From NCBI GenBank assembly GCA_040386595.1, contig JAZKFE010000007.1, positions 1 to 64,000 of the forward strand: a stretch of 64,000 nt of DNA. The letters run 5' to 3'. The translations under genes and the position numbers were made by a program. Numbering within the stretch: position 1 is the stretch's first letter; each line of letters opens with the position of its first letter. The stretch comes from JAKFVC01 sp040386595 (GTDB taxonomy: Bacteria > Planctomycetota > Planctomycetia > Planctomycetales > Planctomycetaceae). The notes beneath the pieces were generated by a model. That model was not told the origin of the DNA. It ran no database searches and saw only the letters and a list, made by a program, of their open reading frames with translations. Shown here piece after piece: positions 26,116 to 34,326 of this stretch.

Positions 26116-26322
26116 TTAATTCAAATCCAGTTCGCGAACCTCGAACACCTTGCCAGTCAATGCCTCAGTGGCATCACCCAGCGAGGTCACATTGCGTATC
26201 ACAGTTAGCTGTGGCGGTCGATCAATTCTTAGCTCCAGCACCATATTTGTAACGCCCTTGGCCTGCTCCCCAAGCATTGGGGAAAGAAGTCCCCACAGTG
26301 ATTGTGTTGCCTTGTCTGGCAT
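26116..26322 (-). CDS. Small head-tail region protein
   Basis: 68 aa from the ATG at 26322 (MPDKATQSLWGLLSP), which has AAGGAG just upstream; the longer in-frame ORF to 26454 lies inside the neighbouring gene's reading region and is rejected. It has an internal DATEALTGK beta-turn motif. It sits between the connector and tail terminator genes. Function unknown. Confidence 0.6.
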   Translation of the reverse strand: MPDKATQSLWGLLSPMLGEQAKGVTNMVLELRIDRPPQLTVIRNVTSLGDATEALTGKVFEVRELDLN

Positions 26323-26327
26323 CGCAC

Positions 26328-26711
26328 TTACTCCTTGCCGATCAGCTTCGTATGAATCCTTAAACTCTCGCCGTACTGACCTGCCGGGGTATAGCAATCC
26401 TTGCTTGGCAACCTTAGAGCCTGATAGGTTTCGGTTCGCCCAGGCCTCACCCACGTAATAAGCCAGCCGACTACAGGCAGTTTCACAACGCCGTTAAACT
26501 TCAGTCGATCCGCCTTGATGGTGAAGTCGGTCGAGGTAAACGTTCCGCCAGCTGTCCTATCTTCCCACTCCTCAACTTCAGTCCTGCCAACCACGGCAGC
26601 AATGTTGCCCGTAGAGTGAATCGTGTCGCTGACCGAGACCGAGCAGCCCGCGGACAGGGCGAGACTATCCGCGGACCACTCGCTACCGGCTTCATGCCAG
26701 TTCTCGGCCAT
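26328..26711 (-). CDS. Head-tail connector-like protein
   Basis: 127 aa, beta-rich (TFTSTDFTIKADRLKFNGVV). Located three genes after the portal side of the capsid operon and just downstream of the capsid gene, the usual place for a stopper or adaptor protein. No motif that fixes the family. Confidence 0.5.
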   Translation of the reverse strand: MAENWHEAGSEWSADSLALSAGCSVSVSDTIHSTGNIAAVVGRTEVEEWEDRTAGGTFTSTDFTIKADRLKFNGVVKLPVVGWLITWVRPGRTETYQALRLPSKDCYTPAGQYGESLRIHTKLIGKE

Positions 26712-26714
26712 TGA

Positions 26715-27677
26715 CTAAGCCCCCGTGATCAAGTAGCCCGCCTTGGCGTACATGACCTTTTCAACGACGTCGTGACGCACGCGAATCACGTTCGAACGAA
26801 TCGATTCATCGCGGTACATCTCCACTTGCCCGAGGGGTTGGCTCCCATCCTCAGCCCAGTGGAACGTACGGCCGATGCAAGGCTCGCGGACATCGTTCGT
26901 GGTGGCGACGCGACACACCAGAACATTGCTGTCCGTCCAAGTCGAAGCGACCGTAGCGGTCTGGCCTTCCTTGGCAGTGTTTTTCGCGGCCCCGCTCACA
27001 ATGATGCGGTCAACGTCGAACGCAGTGGCCAGCATCGCCTCCGTGATCTCGCCGTTGAGAACCTTGTAGTTCGCGTTGGACTTGATCCGGTCGATGATCT
27101 GAGCACATTCCCGCAAGTGATTGAACTTGTTACGGCTCATCACAATGGCATTTACCCAGATGCCGGTAGACGCCCAGACTGCATTGCGTGCGGTGTTGAA
27201 ATCCGTGATTGGAGTTGCTGTTGCGGGCGTGCTCCAGGCCACGGATGCAGCAGCAGTTTGTGTAATCACGTTGGTGTCAGTCAGCAGCGACACGGCACGC
27301 TGCTCAGCCCCATTCAACAGAGCCTCCAGCGCCCGCATAGTGGCAACTGACTCCGCATCGAACATCGTCCGATACATCGCGGCTTCGCGATCGTCAACCG
27401 GCTCCTCTGTGCCGTACTCCTGGCAAGCATAGCCGTCAGACTTGAACGTCCATTTGCCACGGGAGTAGCTGGCCCCCGGAGCCCGGAGCAGTTCACGATT
27501 TTGCAGCATCTGCTCAATCGGAATGATGGGATAGGCGTTGGCCTGCAATGGCGTGTCGAAGATCGGCAAGACCTGATGGCTAATGAAGCCACGCCGATTC
27601 ATTTCCAAATCAAATTGCTCAAACGCGGCCCCCAGGTCTAAACGGGGATACGCGAGCGAGGCGGAAGGACTGGGCAT
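26715..27677 (-). CDS. Major capsid protein (HK97 fold, P2/lambda-E type)
   Basis: 320 aa. Sequence features of the fold are present: an N-terminal arm (MNRRGFISHQVLPIFDTPL), an E-loop-type region (YSRGKWTFKSDGYACQEYG), a spine helix (EAAMYRTMFDAESVATMRAL) and a P-domain beta segment (TDSNVLVCRVATTNDVREPC). Position after the decoration protein and scaffold genes supports it. C-terminal GYLITGA is typical of this group. Confidence 0.85.
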   Translation of the reverse strand: MPSPSASLAYPRLDLGAAFEQFDLEMNRRGFISHQVLPIFDTPLQANAYPIIPIEQMLQNRELLRAPGASYSRGKWTFKSDGYACQEYGTEEPVDDREAAMYRTMFDAESVATMRALEALLNGAEQRAVSLLTDTNVITQTAAASVAWSTPATATPITDFNTARNAVWASTGIWVNAIVMSRNKFNHLRECAQIIDRIKSNANYKVLNGEITEAMLATAFDVDRIIVSGAAKNTAKEGQTATVASTWTDSNVLVCRVATTNDVREPCIGRTFHWAEDGSQPLGQVEMYRDESIRSNVIRVRHDVVEKVMYAKAGYLITGA

Positions 27678-27710
27678 TGTTCACCAATATTTCTAGGGCC
27701 GAAGCCCGGA

Positions 27711-28073
27711 CTAGATGGGCAAGAACTCGACAACGTCGTTGAGTGCTGTTGCGGCTTCAAGGGCGATGCCCAACTGCGTTCCGCTCGACACATCGTCAAT
27801 GTTTCCGGCTGCGGCACCGTAGATCACGGCACCTACCGCAAAGCTAGTTGCGGCCGTCGCCTTACGCGTGCCTGGGGCATTTCGCAAGCGAACGCTAATG
27901 ACGTCACCATCGGCGAACGCGGCCTGCTCGGTAATGCCGATCTCGTTGCCGTAGTCAGTCGCTCCGACTCCAGCTAAGGCCAGCTTGCCGGAACTCAGGA
28001 TTACTCGCTTGTAGGCACCAATCGCTCCACCAGCGCGAAACGCTCGGGTTGATCCCTCAATCTGTGCACTCAT
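27711..28073 (-). CDS. Capsid decoration protein (DUF2190-like)
   Basis: 120 aa, Ala/Gly-rich beta protein (AYKRVILSSGKLALAGVGAT, VISVRLRNAPGTRKATAA). Its position between the scaffold/protease and the capsid gene and the LGIALEAATALNDVVEFLPI C-terminus match the DUF2190/decoration family. Shares a one-base overlap with the protease gene stop. Confidence 0.8.
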   Translation of the reverse strand: MSAQIEGSTRAFRAGGAIGAYKRVILSSGKLALAGVGATDYGNEIGITEQAAFADGDVISVRLRNAPGTRKATAATSFAVGAVIYGAAAGNIDDVSSGTQLGIALEAATALNDVVEFLPI

Positions 28074-28507
28074 TACTTACCGCCTCTCATTGCGATGGTT
28101 TCGGCCAAATATGCCTGATGGACTTCAGGGTTTTCACGAACGAACTGCACAACGGCTGCCGAGCGAGTAACACCCTTTGCGGCAATTGCGTTCACTCCGT
28201 CCTTGAACTGCTGAACGGCACTCAGTTCGCCGCTGTTCTGATTCGCTCCACCCGAAGGAACTTCCTTGCCCTTGCTGGTTCCCGCCGTTTTGGCTTTCTC
28301 TGCAGCCAGCTCCGTGGTCAATCTGGTAACGGTGGCATTTGCCTCGGTCAGTTTGGCCGTGAGATCGGTTGAACTGGCAGTGAGATTCGACAACCACAGA
28401 GACCGAGCAGCCTCGGGTTCCAACTTCTTCTCTAAGCACTGGACGATGAATTCAGCCGAAGCACCAACGCACTCGGCCTTAAGTTCGGCGTAGGTCGCCT
28501 CTGCCAT
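28073..28507 (-). CDS. Nested scaffold protein from internal start
   Basis: 144 aa in the same frame as the protease, from the ATG at 28507 (MAEATYAELKAECVG). AAGGGGAAT precedes it, a strong ribosome site. The product is helical, with a coiled-coil region (TAKLTEANATVTRLTTELAA). Internal in-frame scaffolds are well known in lambda-like phages (Nu3). Evidence is the ribosome site, the change of composition at this point, and the family precedent. Confidence 0.7.
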   Translation of the reverse strand: MAEATYAELKAECVGASAEFIVQCLEKKLEPEAARSLWLSNLTASSTDLTAKLTEANATVTRLTTELAAEKAKTAGTSKGKEVPSGGANQNSGELSAVQQFKDGVNAIAAKGVTRSAAVVQFVRENPEVHQAYLAETIAMRGGK

Positions 28508-29335
28508 GCTATTCCCCTTTTTTGTGAACTTCTTATTCGATCCCTGCAACGCTGCAAGGGTCACATTTAACGATTGAATTCCATCAATCAGGCCAGTGGT
28601 CACCGCCTCAGTCGCACTAACAACCCGCCCGTCTGACATGCCGCCGAGCTGCTCAGGAGTCAGCTTCCGGCCACGCTGAATTGCTGCAGCGAAATCGGCT
28701 TGCCCGGCTGTGACAATGCCCTGCATTGCCGCCTTCATCGCGTCGGTTAGAGCGACCCCCGGAACGCCCATTGGCTTCAATTCGCCGGTTGTCGCGACAC
28801 AGACGTCAATCCCTTGCATCGCAGCCTGTTTGCTGCTGTCCTGAAGAACCATCATGGTTCCAATGGAACCGATTCGGTTTGCCTTGTGACTCGCGTAAAC
28901 CTTGTCGGCCTGGCTGCCTAGGTAGTAAGCCGCTGATGCCATTAGTCCATCGATCTGAGCGACAACCTGCTTGCCCGACTGGCGAGCCGCGAAGATCGCA
29001 TCGGCCATTTCTGGGATGCCGCTAATTGCCCCTCCAGGGCTGTCCATCACAAGGCAAATCGCATGAATTCCCGAATCATCAATCGCAGCCTGAAACGCCT
29101 CTTGCAGGTCAGTTGTTGCGGCCCCGCCAAATACCGCTTGCATAACGCTTGGGTACTTGGTTAAGACGCCCCGAACTTCCATGATGGCGACACCATTGGA
29201 GTTCACGACGTTGATAGTCGACTCTCCGACAATGCTGTCTGGTGCACGCTGCAACGCACTAAACAATTGCGATGCAAATGCGGTCTCGACTGCCCATACA
29301 GATTCAATGGGGGCATGACTACTAGGCTGCGACAT
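28073..29335 (-). CDS. Head maturation protease (S49/SppA-like) with scaffold domain
   Basis: 420 aa from the ATG at 29335 (MSQPSSHAPIES). The S49 domain carries MDSPGGAISG and the QIDGLMASAAYYLGSQAD segment, in which the Ser and Lys of the catalytic dyad would lie, and GSIGTMMVLQD. The C-terminal ~145 aa (helical, heptad-rich) is the scaffold part. The gene therefore looks like a lambda gpC/Nu3-type protease with internal scaffold. The start overlaps the portal gene by 14 nt. Confidence 0.88.
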   Translation of the reverse strand: MSQPSSHAPIESVWAVETAFASQLFSALQRAPDSIVGESTINVVNSNGVAIMEVRGVLTKYPSVMQAVFGGAATTDLQEAFQAAIDDSGIHAICLVMDSPGGAISGIPEMADAIFAARQSGKQVVAQIDGLMASAAYYLGSQADKVYASHKANRIGSIGTMMVLQDSSKQAAMQGIDVCVATTGELKPMGVPGVALTDAMKAAMQGIVTAGQADFAAAIQRGRKLTPEQLGGMSDGRVVSATEAVTTGLIDGIQSLNVTLAALQGSNKKFTKKGNSMAEATYAELKAECVGASAEFIVQCLEKKLEPEAARSLWLSNLTASSTDLTAKLTEANATVTRLTTELAAEKAKTAGTSKGKEVPSGGANQNSGELSAVQQFKDGVNAIAAKGVTRSAAVVQFVRENPEVHQAYLAETIAMRGGK

Positions 29336-30893
29336 CGTTGCCCCCTTGCTTGACTGGCTCTGGTGTACTTTGAGGAACTGGAGACAATGCAATCTGAACA
29401 CCCTCAGGAGTTGGCAGGTTTAGCACTTCTCTCCAAGTGATATTTGCCCCGGCGAACTCGGCATTAAGTTCATCTGTTGCCTGCAAAGCCTTGCGGATCG
29501 CCTTGGCGTTGTCCTCAACGATCTCGGTTGAGACTTCGTCCCAATCTCGACCGCGAGCAGCTTGAATACGCCGCATGGAGTTCGTTGCGGTCCGACTCTG
29601 CATAACGTCGCAGGCAATGTCCGCAGTCGGATCGACGTACGGAAACCCCGGCGGGTGCCATGTGAACGCAAATGGGTCTAGTCGCTGACGTCGTTCGAAC
29701 AGCGATTTCAGTCGTGAGTCTGAATTAATCCAGCGACGAATCTGCCACTTGGTAGTCGGGTTATGAAACGCCCCGGCGTACCATGACTGCAGCTGGCGGA
29801 ATCGCATCCGGGCTTGATCAATCGCCCCTCGCCACCCACTGAAATTAGTCTTGGTCGGATCGAGCAGCAGAACGCAAAGCGGCAAGTCGAGATTGATCCC
29901 AATAAATGTTAGGATCAGGCTCGCGTGCTGGAAAAACTCACTGCTCGGGATGTTGCTGCTAAAAGCCGTAATCGTTTCGCCCTTGTCGGACGCGATCTCC
30001 AAACCGGCTTCAATGCCTTCAATCGGACGCACGTAGCCAGACGTGCTAGTGTCGTTAACCCGTTCGCCATAACGCACATCTCCACCCGGCTCCCAGTCGG
30101 CCGTGCGAGTTCGCAGAATGGCGATTAATGCCGCCATCTGCTGCTTGACCAACGTGGTAAACTGCAGATCGTCATGCATCCCTACCATGTCAGTGCAGGG
30201 AGCCAATACAGTCACGCCTCGGCGTTGGCTAAAACGAGTCGGCAAATACAGGTGCAGTGCGTTGCGATTCCCCTGGCTGTCACGGGCTTCAATCGGAGTA
30301 AACTTCGTGCCAATCGCGGCAGCACTGAGAAGGCTTAGGTCCTCGTTCGTAACCCAGTATCGAGCCCGCTTGCCACCGTCTGCCATCTCTACGCCATGGA
30401 CAATGTTTCGCTTCGCCTGAAACGGTGTACGTAGTCGGTGATTTTCGACCCACTGCAGTGCCCCGTCATGCCGCGGCAGAGACAGAATGTCGCCATCCCG
30501 CAGGACGGACAATAGCCCCATCTGCTCCTGTTGAGCAAAGGTCTTTTCACCTTCGGAATCGCACTGATCAGCGTCTTCAGACCACTCTTTCCAGCGAGCC
30601 TTCCATTCATTGTCAACGCCGCTGTCGCCAGTGCTAAAGTCACACGAAAAGCCGTCTTGAACGACGTTTGCGACCAAGCGACGCAAGCCCTGGCCGACAA
30701 CTGAATCGTTTCGCTCATAATGCCGAGACCGCTCGATTGATTTGAAGTACTGATACTCATTCTTGTAGTGATAGTCCGCACCGCTTCCGCTCGGCATTAC
30801 GTCCGTTAATCGAGACGTAAAGCGAGTCTCCTTCCCGGCACGAAAGTCGGCCCGAATAGACTCCAGCATTGTGGTTAGCGATTTGTCATCCAT
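29322..30893 (-). CDS. Lambda-type portal protein
   Basis: 523 aa, upstream of the protease and downstream of the terminase. Typical portal features: DGDILSLPRHDGALQWVENH, ESEFFQHASLIL-like region with SSNIPSSEFFQHASLILTFI, and WHPPGFPYVDPTADI near the C-terminus. The lambda-family clip and stem regions are recognisable. It forms the DNA channel at the capsid vertex. Confidence 0.87.
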   Translation of the reverse strand: MDDKSLTTMLESIRADFRAGKETRFTSRLTDVMPSGSGADYHYKNEYQYFKSIERSRHYERNDSVVGQGLRRLVANVVQDGFSCDFSTGDSGVDNEWKARWKEWSEDADQCDSEGEKTFAQQEQMGLLSVLRDGDILSLPRHDGALQWVENHRLRTPFQAKRNIVHGVEMADGGKRARYWVTNEDLSLLSAAAIGTKFTPIEARDSQGNRNALHLYLPTRFSQRRGVTVLAPCTDMVGMHDDLQFTTLVKQQMAALIAILRTRTADWEPGGDVRYGERVNDTSTSGYVRPIEGIEAGLEIASDKGETITAFSSNIPSSEFFQHASLILTFIGINLDLPLCVLLLDPTKTNFSGWRGAIDQARMRFRQLQSWYAGAFHNPTTKWQIRRWINSDSRLKSLFERRQRLDPFAFTWHPPGFPYVDPTADIACDVMQSRTATNSMRRIQAARGRDWDEVSTEIVEDNAKAIRKALQATDELNAEFAGANITWREVLNLPTPEGVQIALSPVPQSTPEPVKQGGNDVAA

Positions 30894-30896
30894 GGG

Positions 30897-31199
30897 TTAA
30901 CCCCTCATCCTTGAGAGGTCCCATAGCATGGACGACGGGCGAGAGGCCCGCACGGTTCTATCGTCGTTAGCTGCAGCCCAGGACCGAGCCCGCTCTAACG
31001 CCGATTCGATCACGCTAGCGTCGAATGCCTGTTTGTTCCCATCAACGATTGACTCGGATGGACGGCGACGCAAAAGAATGGTAGCAGCCGTGATAAAGGC
31101 GCGACACTTCGCAATATTCTGATCCTCTTCGTACGATGCATTGTCGTCGTAAGAAGACCAAACTTCCGCGTTCGTGGATTGGCTATCTAGGCTGCTCAT
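30897..31199 (-). CDS. Small head-completion-like protein
   Basis: 100 aa acidic/helical protein (ALERARSWAAANDDRTVRAS) immediately upstream of the portal with 3 bp between stop and start. In lambda-like phages a small gpW-type protein occupies this place. The sequence itself does not identify it. Confidence 0.55.
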   Translation of the reverse strand: MSSLDSQSTNAEVWSSYDDNASYEEDQNIAKCRAFITAATILLRRRPSESIVDGNKQAFDASVIESALERARSWAAANDDRTVRASRPSSMLWDLSRMRG

Positions 31200-31295
31200 G
31201 CCCCAACGGTAGCAATGAGCACTTAGTAAACGAATACAGGAACAACAAACACAAGAGTGTATCTGTTGTTCCTGTTTGGATTGCCGCTCAGGCGA

Positions 31296-31472
31296 CTAGT
31301 CTGCGGCTGCGAACTCCATGGCGATTAAAGCCAACGCAACTGGCCCCACCTCTCCGAGGCTTGTGATAACACCCCTGATTTGGCCAGCTGCGTCATTGAC
31401 CAATTGCTGCTGCTCTTTAGGCAGCGACGCAATCATTCCGCGGACATAAAATAACTCGTCTTGCGAACTCAT
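31296..31472 (-). CDS. Small phage protein (58 aa) between head genes
   Basis: Short ORF with AGAGGG just upstream of its ATG (MSSQDELFYVRGMIASLPKE). A helical start is followed by a hydrophobic segment (LGEVGPVALALIAMEFA). It fills an otherwise empty 300-bp gap in a tightly packed operon, which supports it. Function unknown. Confidence 0.6.
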   Translation of the reverse strand: MSSQDELFYVRGMIASLPKEQQQLVNDAAGQIRGVITSLGEVGPVALALIAMEFAAAD

Positions 31473-31496
31473 AGCATTGCCCTCTGAAGAAAGAAA

Positions 31497-31799
31497 TTAG
31501 ACAGCCTGGGCGGCAACCTGCTGCATAAGCCACCGCAAAACATCCGGGTTGCTCCAGACGGGACGGCCGCAAGCCAACTTGGCATTGTCTCGCCGCAACC
31601 CCGCTCGCAGATGCATGAACGCTGCAGCCTCAACCGGCCCCAGCATGGCGTCAATGTGCGTTCGCGGACCGTCGCCTAACTGAACTCGCCCCTCGGCGGC
31701 CTGCTGAGCCTCGTACCCCTCGGCAGGCTGAAAAGCAATTGGAAGGGTAATCGCCACTGTCTGCCCGCCACCTGCTTCAGACTTCGCTGCTTTTGCCAT
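31497..31799 (-). CDS. Small phage protein next to terminase
   Basis: 100 aa with a C-terminal helical part (FMHLRAGLRRDNAKLACGRP, SNPDVLRWLMQQVAAQAV). Located 6 bp after the terminase gene. Similar small proteins with a GRP...W element are found beside phage terminases; a head or packaging role is likely but not demonstrated. Confidence 0.6.
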   Translation of the reverse strand: MAKAAKSEAGGGQTVAITLPIAFQPAEGYEAQQAAEGRVQLGDGPRTHIDAMLGPVEAAAFMHLRAGLRRDNAKLACGRPVWSNPDVLRWLMQQVAAQAV

Positions 31800-31805
31800 A
31801 TGTTT

Positions 31806-33965
31806 TTAGGTCCTCGCCGTAATAAAGAAACTGCTACGCGGTGCACCAATCCGTGTTTGCGTCGCCTGCGTTGTTGGCTTCGCCGTCCGTTGCGGCACTG
31901 CGCCTGAGCTATCGAGCGTGCAACCCATCATTGCGGCAGCACAAGCTGAACCTACGATGCAATCCCACCAGTGATTATCTGGCTTGTGCGGTCGCTGCTT
32001 CCATTCGTCTAACTCTCTCCCCTGGCCCTGCGTCCGCACATAGAATTCAGCCGTCATGTGATCGGCGAATAATCGGTGATCAACTCGCCGCTCCTTAAAG
32101 ATCGTTAAAGATCCTGTATCGCCTGATTTCGTCGTGAACCGCTGAGTACAGAAGCTTTTCCAGAAGTTCACGTCAATTGTTACGTGCTTAATACCCCGAT
32201 TCTTCCCCGTCCTGTTGCTCTCGGTGTAATGAAATCCTAGCTTCTCGCCTGGACTGCGTTTCCACTTCTCCATCGGCAGACCACTCGCCGTGATCCCGCG
32301 CCCGTGGCTTGGCTGTACGATAGTCGGGTGTCCCGAAGTCCGACAGAAGTCATAGACAATATCTGTCGAATTGCCCCACGACGCATCTATTAACATTTTC
32401 TCGACGTGAAGTACAGAGCCGTCAGGCTTCTCCCATTCGTGTTCAATTAAGTTCTTAGTCACGCACGCTAAACCGGCTCGAATCGAGCCCTCAAAGTTGC
32501 TGTTTTCACAGACACTCTTGAGCGTAGGCAGGGCGTCACGTAGAACGAAATAATGCCGCTGCTGCTCTGGGTAAACGCCATAATCTACAATGTGACCGGT
32601 GAAATGATCATCCCAGGCCACAACCGCCCAGTAGAGCAAATCCTTTTGCACGTCAGTGAAGGCCGTCAGGTGCGTTGCCCATTGCGGCACAACTCGCCTT
32701 GCATCGCCTGTCGCCTTGCTAATAATCAGCTCGGGAGTGAATGCAGTCGACCCGCCGTTAATACTCTCGTCGGGGTTCTGTTGATACTCCGACTCAAACA
32801 CTTCAGGGGGGTCATCGAGCAATAAATTATAGGCGTGCTGAATCGCGGACAGTTCGCTCTCGTGATCGTAGCAGTGCTCCCAGGAGACAACACAACCCTT
32901 GTCCATCTCGGCCCGATGCTTGGCATAGTAAACGGTCGCCTGAGCCTCGGCTCGCTCCTTGTCTCCCACTAAGTGCGGATCGTAGCCGTGACGGAGATTC
33001 CTGTACGCAACCTGCCAATGCTTCTCGTGTGCATCAGCCCATTTTTTCACCATCGGAATGCGCTCAGACTGCCAGCTGGGATTCTTTCCGTGATCTAGCA
33101 GTTGATCAACAACATCCTCTTTCCGCATGACCGTTCCATTCAGAACGATTGCAATCTTTTTCCCGTGGCCAGCAGACTGAATAATTCCCTTCCGAATGAC
33201 CTCCAGTCGCTTGATGATCTGAATGGGAGAATGGGCAGATCCGTCATTCTGCGGATCGTCAATAATCGCCATGTCGGGGCGCTGCTTCTTGCCGTTCTTC
33301 GCGGCGATGTTCACACCGCGAACGCCACCAGCAAGACCATAGGCAGCAATGATCGCACCACTGGAAGCCGCCCCGGGAATCGTCGGCAAATACAGGGTGT
33401 CCTTGCCTGTATAAACTCCAGTCCGCTTACCGCCATACGTCTGGAATCCACACCGCATTACCTTGCCTTCGAGAGCACGGATCGGAACGCAGATTTCGGG
33501 GAAGTCCTCAAGTAGTAAGTCGTTGTTCTCCAGCTCAAGCAGCACGCCAGCCAGGATGCCCTCTGATGAATCCTGGCTGGACGCAACTACCAAGGTGCAT
33601 TTTCGATAGCCGTATGACGCCGCCCACAACGCCGACAGCTGACTAATAGTCGTCTTGGCAAATCCGCGATACACGCTATTAACGTGACGCCCGCCGCCGA
33701 TGATACAGCCTTCCATTCGGCTGATAACCCGCAAGTGATCCTGCGAGAACGGATAGATGCCGGTGGAGTTTGGAAAGTAGGTGACGAGGTATTCGAGCAG
33801 CGACTTCCTGCACCGCTCCTTGCGTGCAGGGTCTTTAACTGGCGGCAACTCACCAATCTCCGCCCCCTTGCTGGATTGATTACGCATTAACTGCGCGTGA
33901 TATTCCTGATTGTCGAATGCTGGTTTACCCAGCGATTCGTTAGTCGGCCGTCCTCGCTTCGCCAT
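31806..33965 (-). CDS. Terminase large subunit (GpA-like)
   Basis: 719 aa from the ATG at 33965; GAGGGG lies 7 nt upstream and a GTG at 33968 is the alternative. ATPase: Walker-A-like RGFAKTT (100-106) and Walker-B-like MAIIDDPQN. A nuclease region is seen farther on (LIDASWGNSTDIVYDFCRTS). N-terminus is basic (MAKRGRPTNE). It drives DNA packaging and cuts concatemers. No convincing small subunit was recognised nearby. Confidence 0.9.
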   Translation of the reverse strand: MAKRGRPTNESLGKPAFDNQEYHAQLMRNQSSKGAEIGELPPVKDPARKERCRKSLLEYLVTYFPNSTGIYPFSQDHLRVISRMEGCIIGGGRHVNSVYRGFAKTTISQLSALWAASYGYRKCTLVVASSQDSSEGILAGVLLELENNDLLLEDFPEICVPIRALEGKVMRCGFQTYGGKRTGVYTGKDTLYLPTIPGAASSGAIIAAYGLAGGVRGVNIAAKNGKKQRPDMAIIDDPQNDGSAHSPIQIIKRLEVIRKGIIQSAGHGKKIAIVLNGTVMRKEDVVDQLLDHGKNPSWQSERIPMVKKWADAHEKHWQVAYRNLRHGYDPHLVGDKERAEAQATVYYAKHRAEMDKGCVVSWEHCYDHESELSAIQHAYNLLLDDPPEVFESEYQQNPDESINGGSTAFTPELIISKATGDARRVVPQWATHLTAFTDVQKDLLYWAVVAWDDHFTGHIVDYGVYPEQQRHYFVLRDALPTLKSVCENSNFEGSIRAGLACVTKNLIEHEWEKPDGSVLHVEKMLIDASWGNSTDIVYDFCRTSGHPTIVQPSHGRGITASGLPMEKWKRSPGEKLGFHYTESNRTGKNRGIKHVTIDVNFWKSFCTQRFTTKSGDTGSLTIFKERRVDHRLFADHMTAEFYVRTQGQGRELDEWKQRPHKPDNHWWDCIVGSACAAAMMGCTLDSSGAVPQRTAKPTTQATQTRIGAPRSSFFITART

Positions 33966-33971
33966 CACATC

Positions 33972-34000
33972 GCCCCTCTCGCCTCACGGCAGACTAGGCA
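33972..34000 (-). promoter_or_regulatory. 29-bp leader element, copy 2
   Basis: Identical to 21920-21948 and placed just before the terminase start. It includes a GCC-GTGA-GGC mini-hairpin and the GAGAGGGG ribosome site. Confidence 0.6.
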
Positions 34001-34052
34001 CAAACTTAGGGCAGGCACTTGACCCACCTAGAATTAACGCTTACTCAACCAC

Positions 34053-34325
34053 CTACAATAGCCCGATAATTCCGGTTGCCGTGGTGGTCGTAGACTTGAC
34101 CTGCTTGATAAATCCAGACTTTCGCTCACCCGCCGCGAGCACGTGGACTGCCGACGATCCGTCGATGTAAACCACCGCCACATTGCCCGCCACAGTCGCC
34201 TCGATTGCTCGAACAACAGTAGCCAGTTCGTCGGTATCGCTTGGAGTGACGGCAACAACGCCGAGAGGGACAACGGCCGAGCCCATCGAGAAGCCCGACC
34301 ATGGATTGCGTGCAACTACTGGCAT
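34053..34325 (-). CDS. Small virion protein resembling spike-base proteins
   Basis: 90 aa beta-rich protein (PLGVVAVTPSDTDELATVVR, GNVAVVYIDGSSAVHVLAAG, then TTTTATGIIGLL). This pattern resembles the small phage spike-base family found in several tailed phages and gene transfer agents. It lies one base downstream of the tail-fibre-like gene. The family assignment is by pattern only. Confidence 0.55.
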   Translation of the reverse strand: MPVVARNPWSGFSMGSAVVPLGVVAVTPSDTDELATVVRAIEATVAGNVAVVYIDGSSAVHVLAAGERKSGFIKQVKSTTTTATGIIGLL

Positions 34326-34326
34326 A

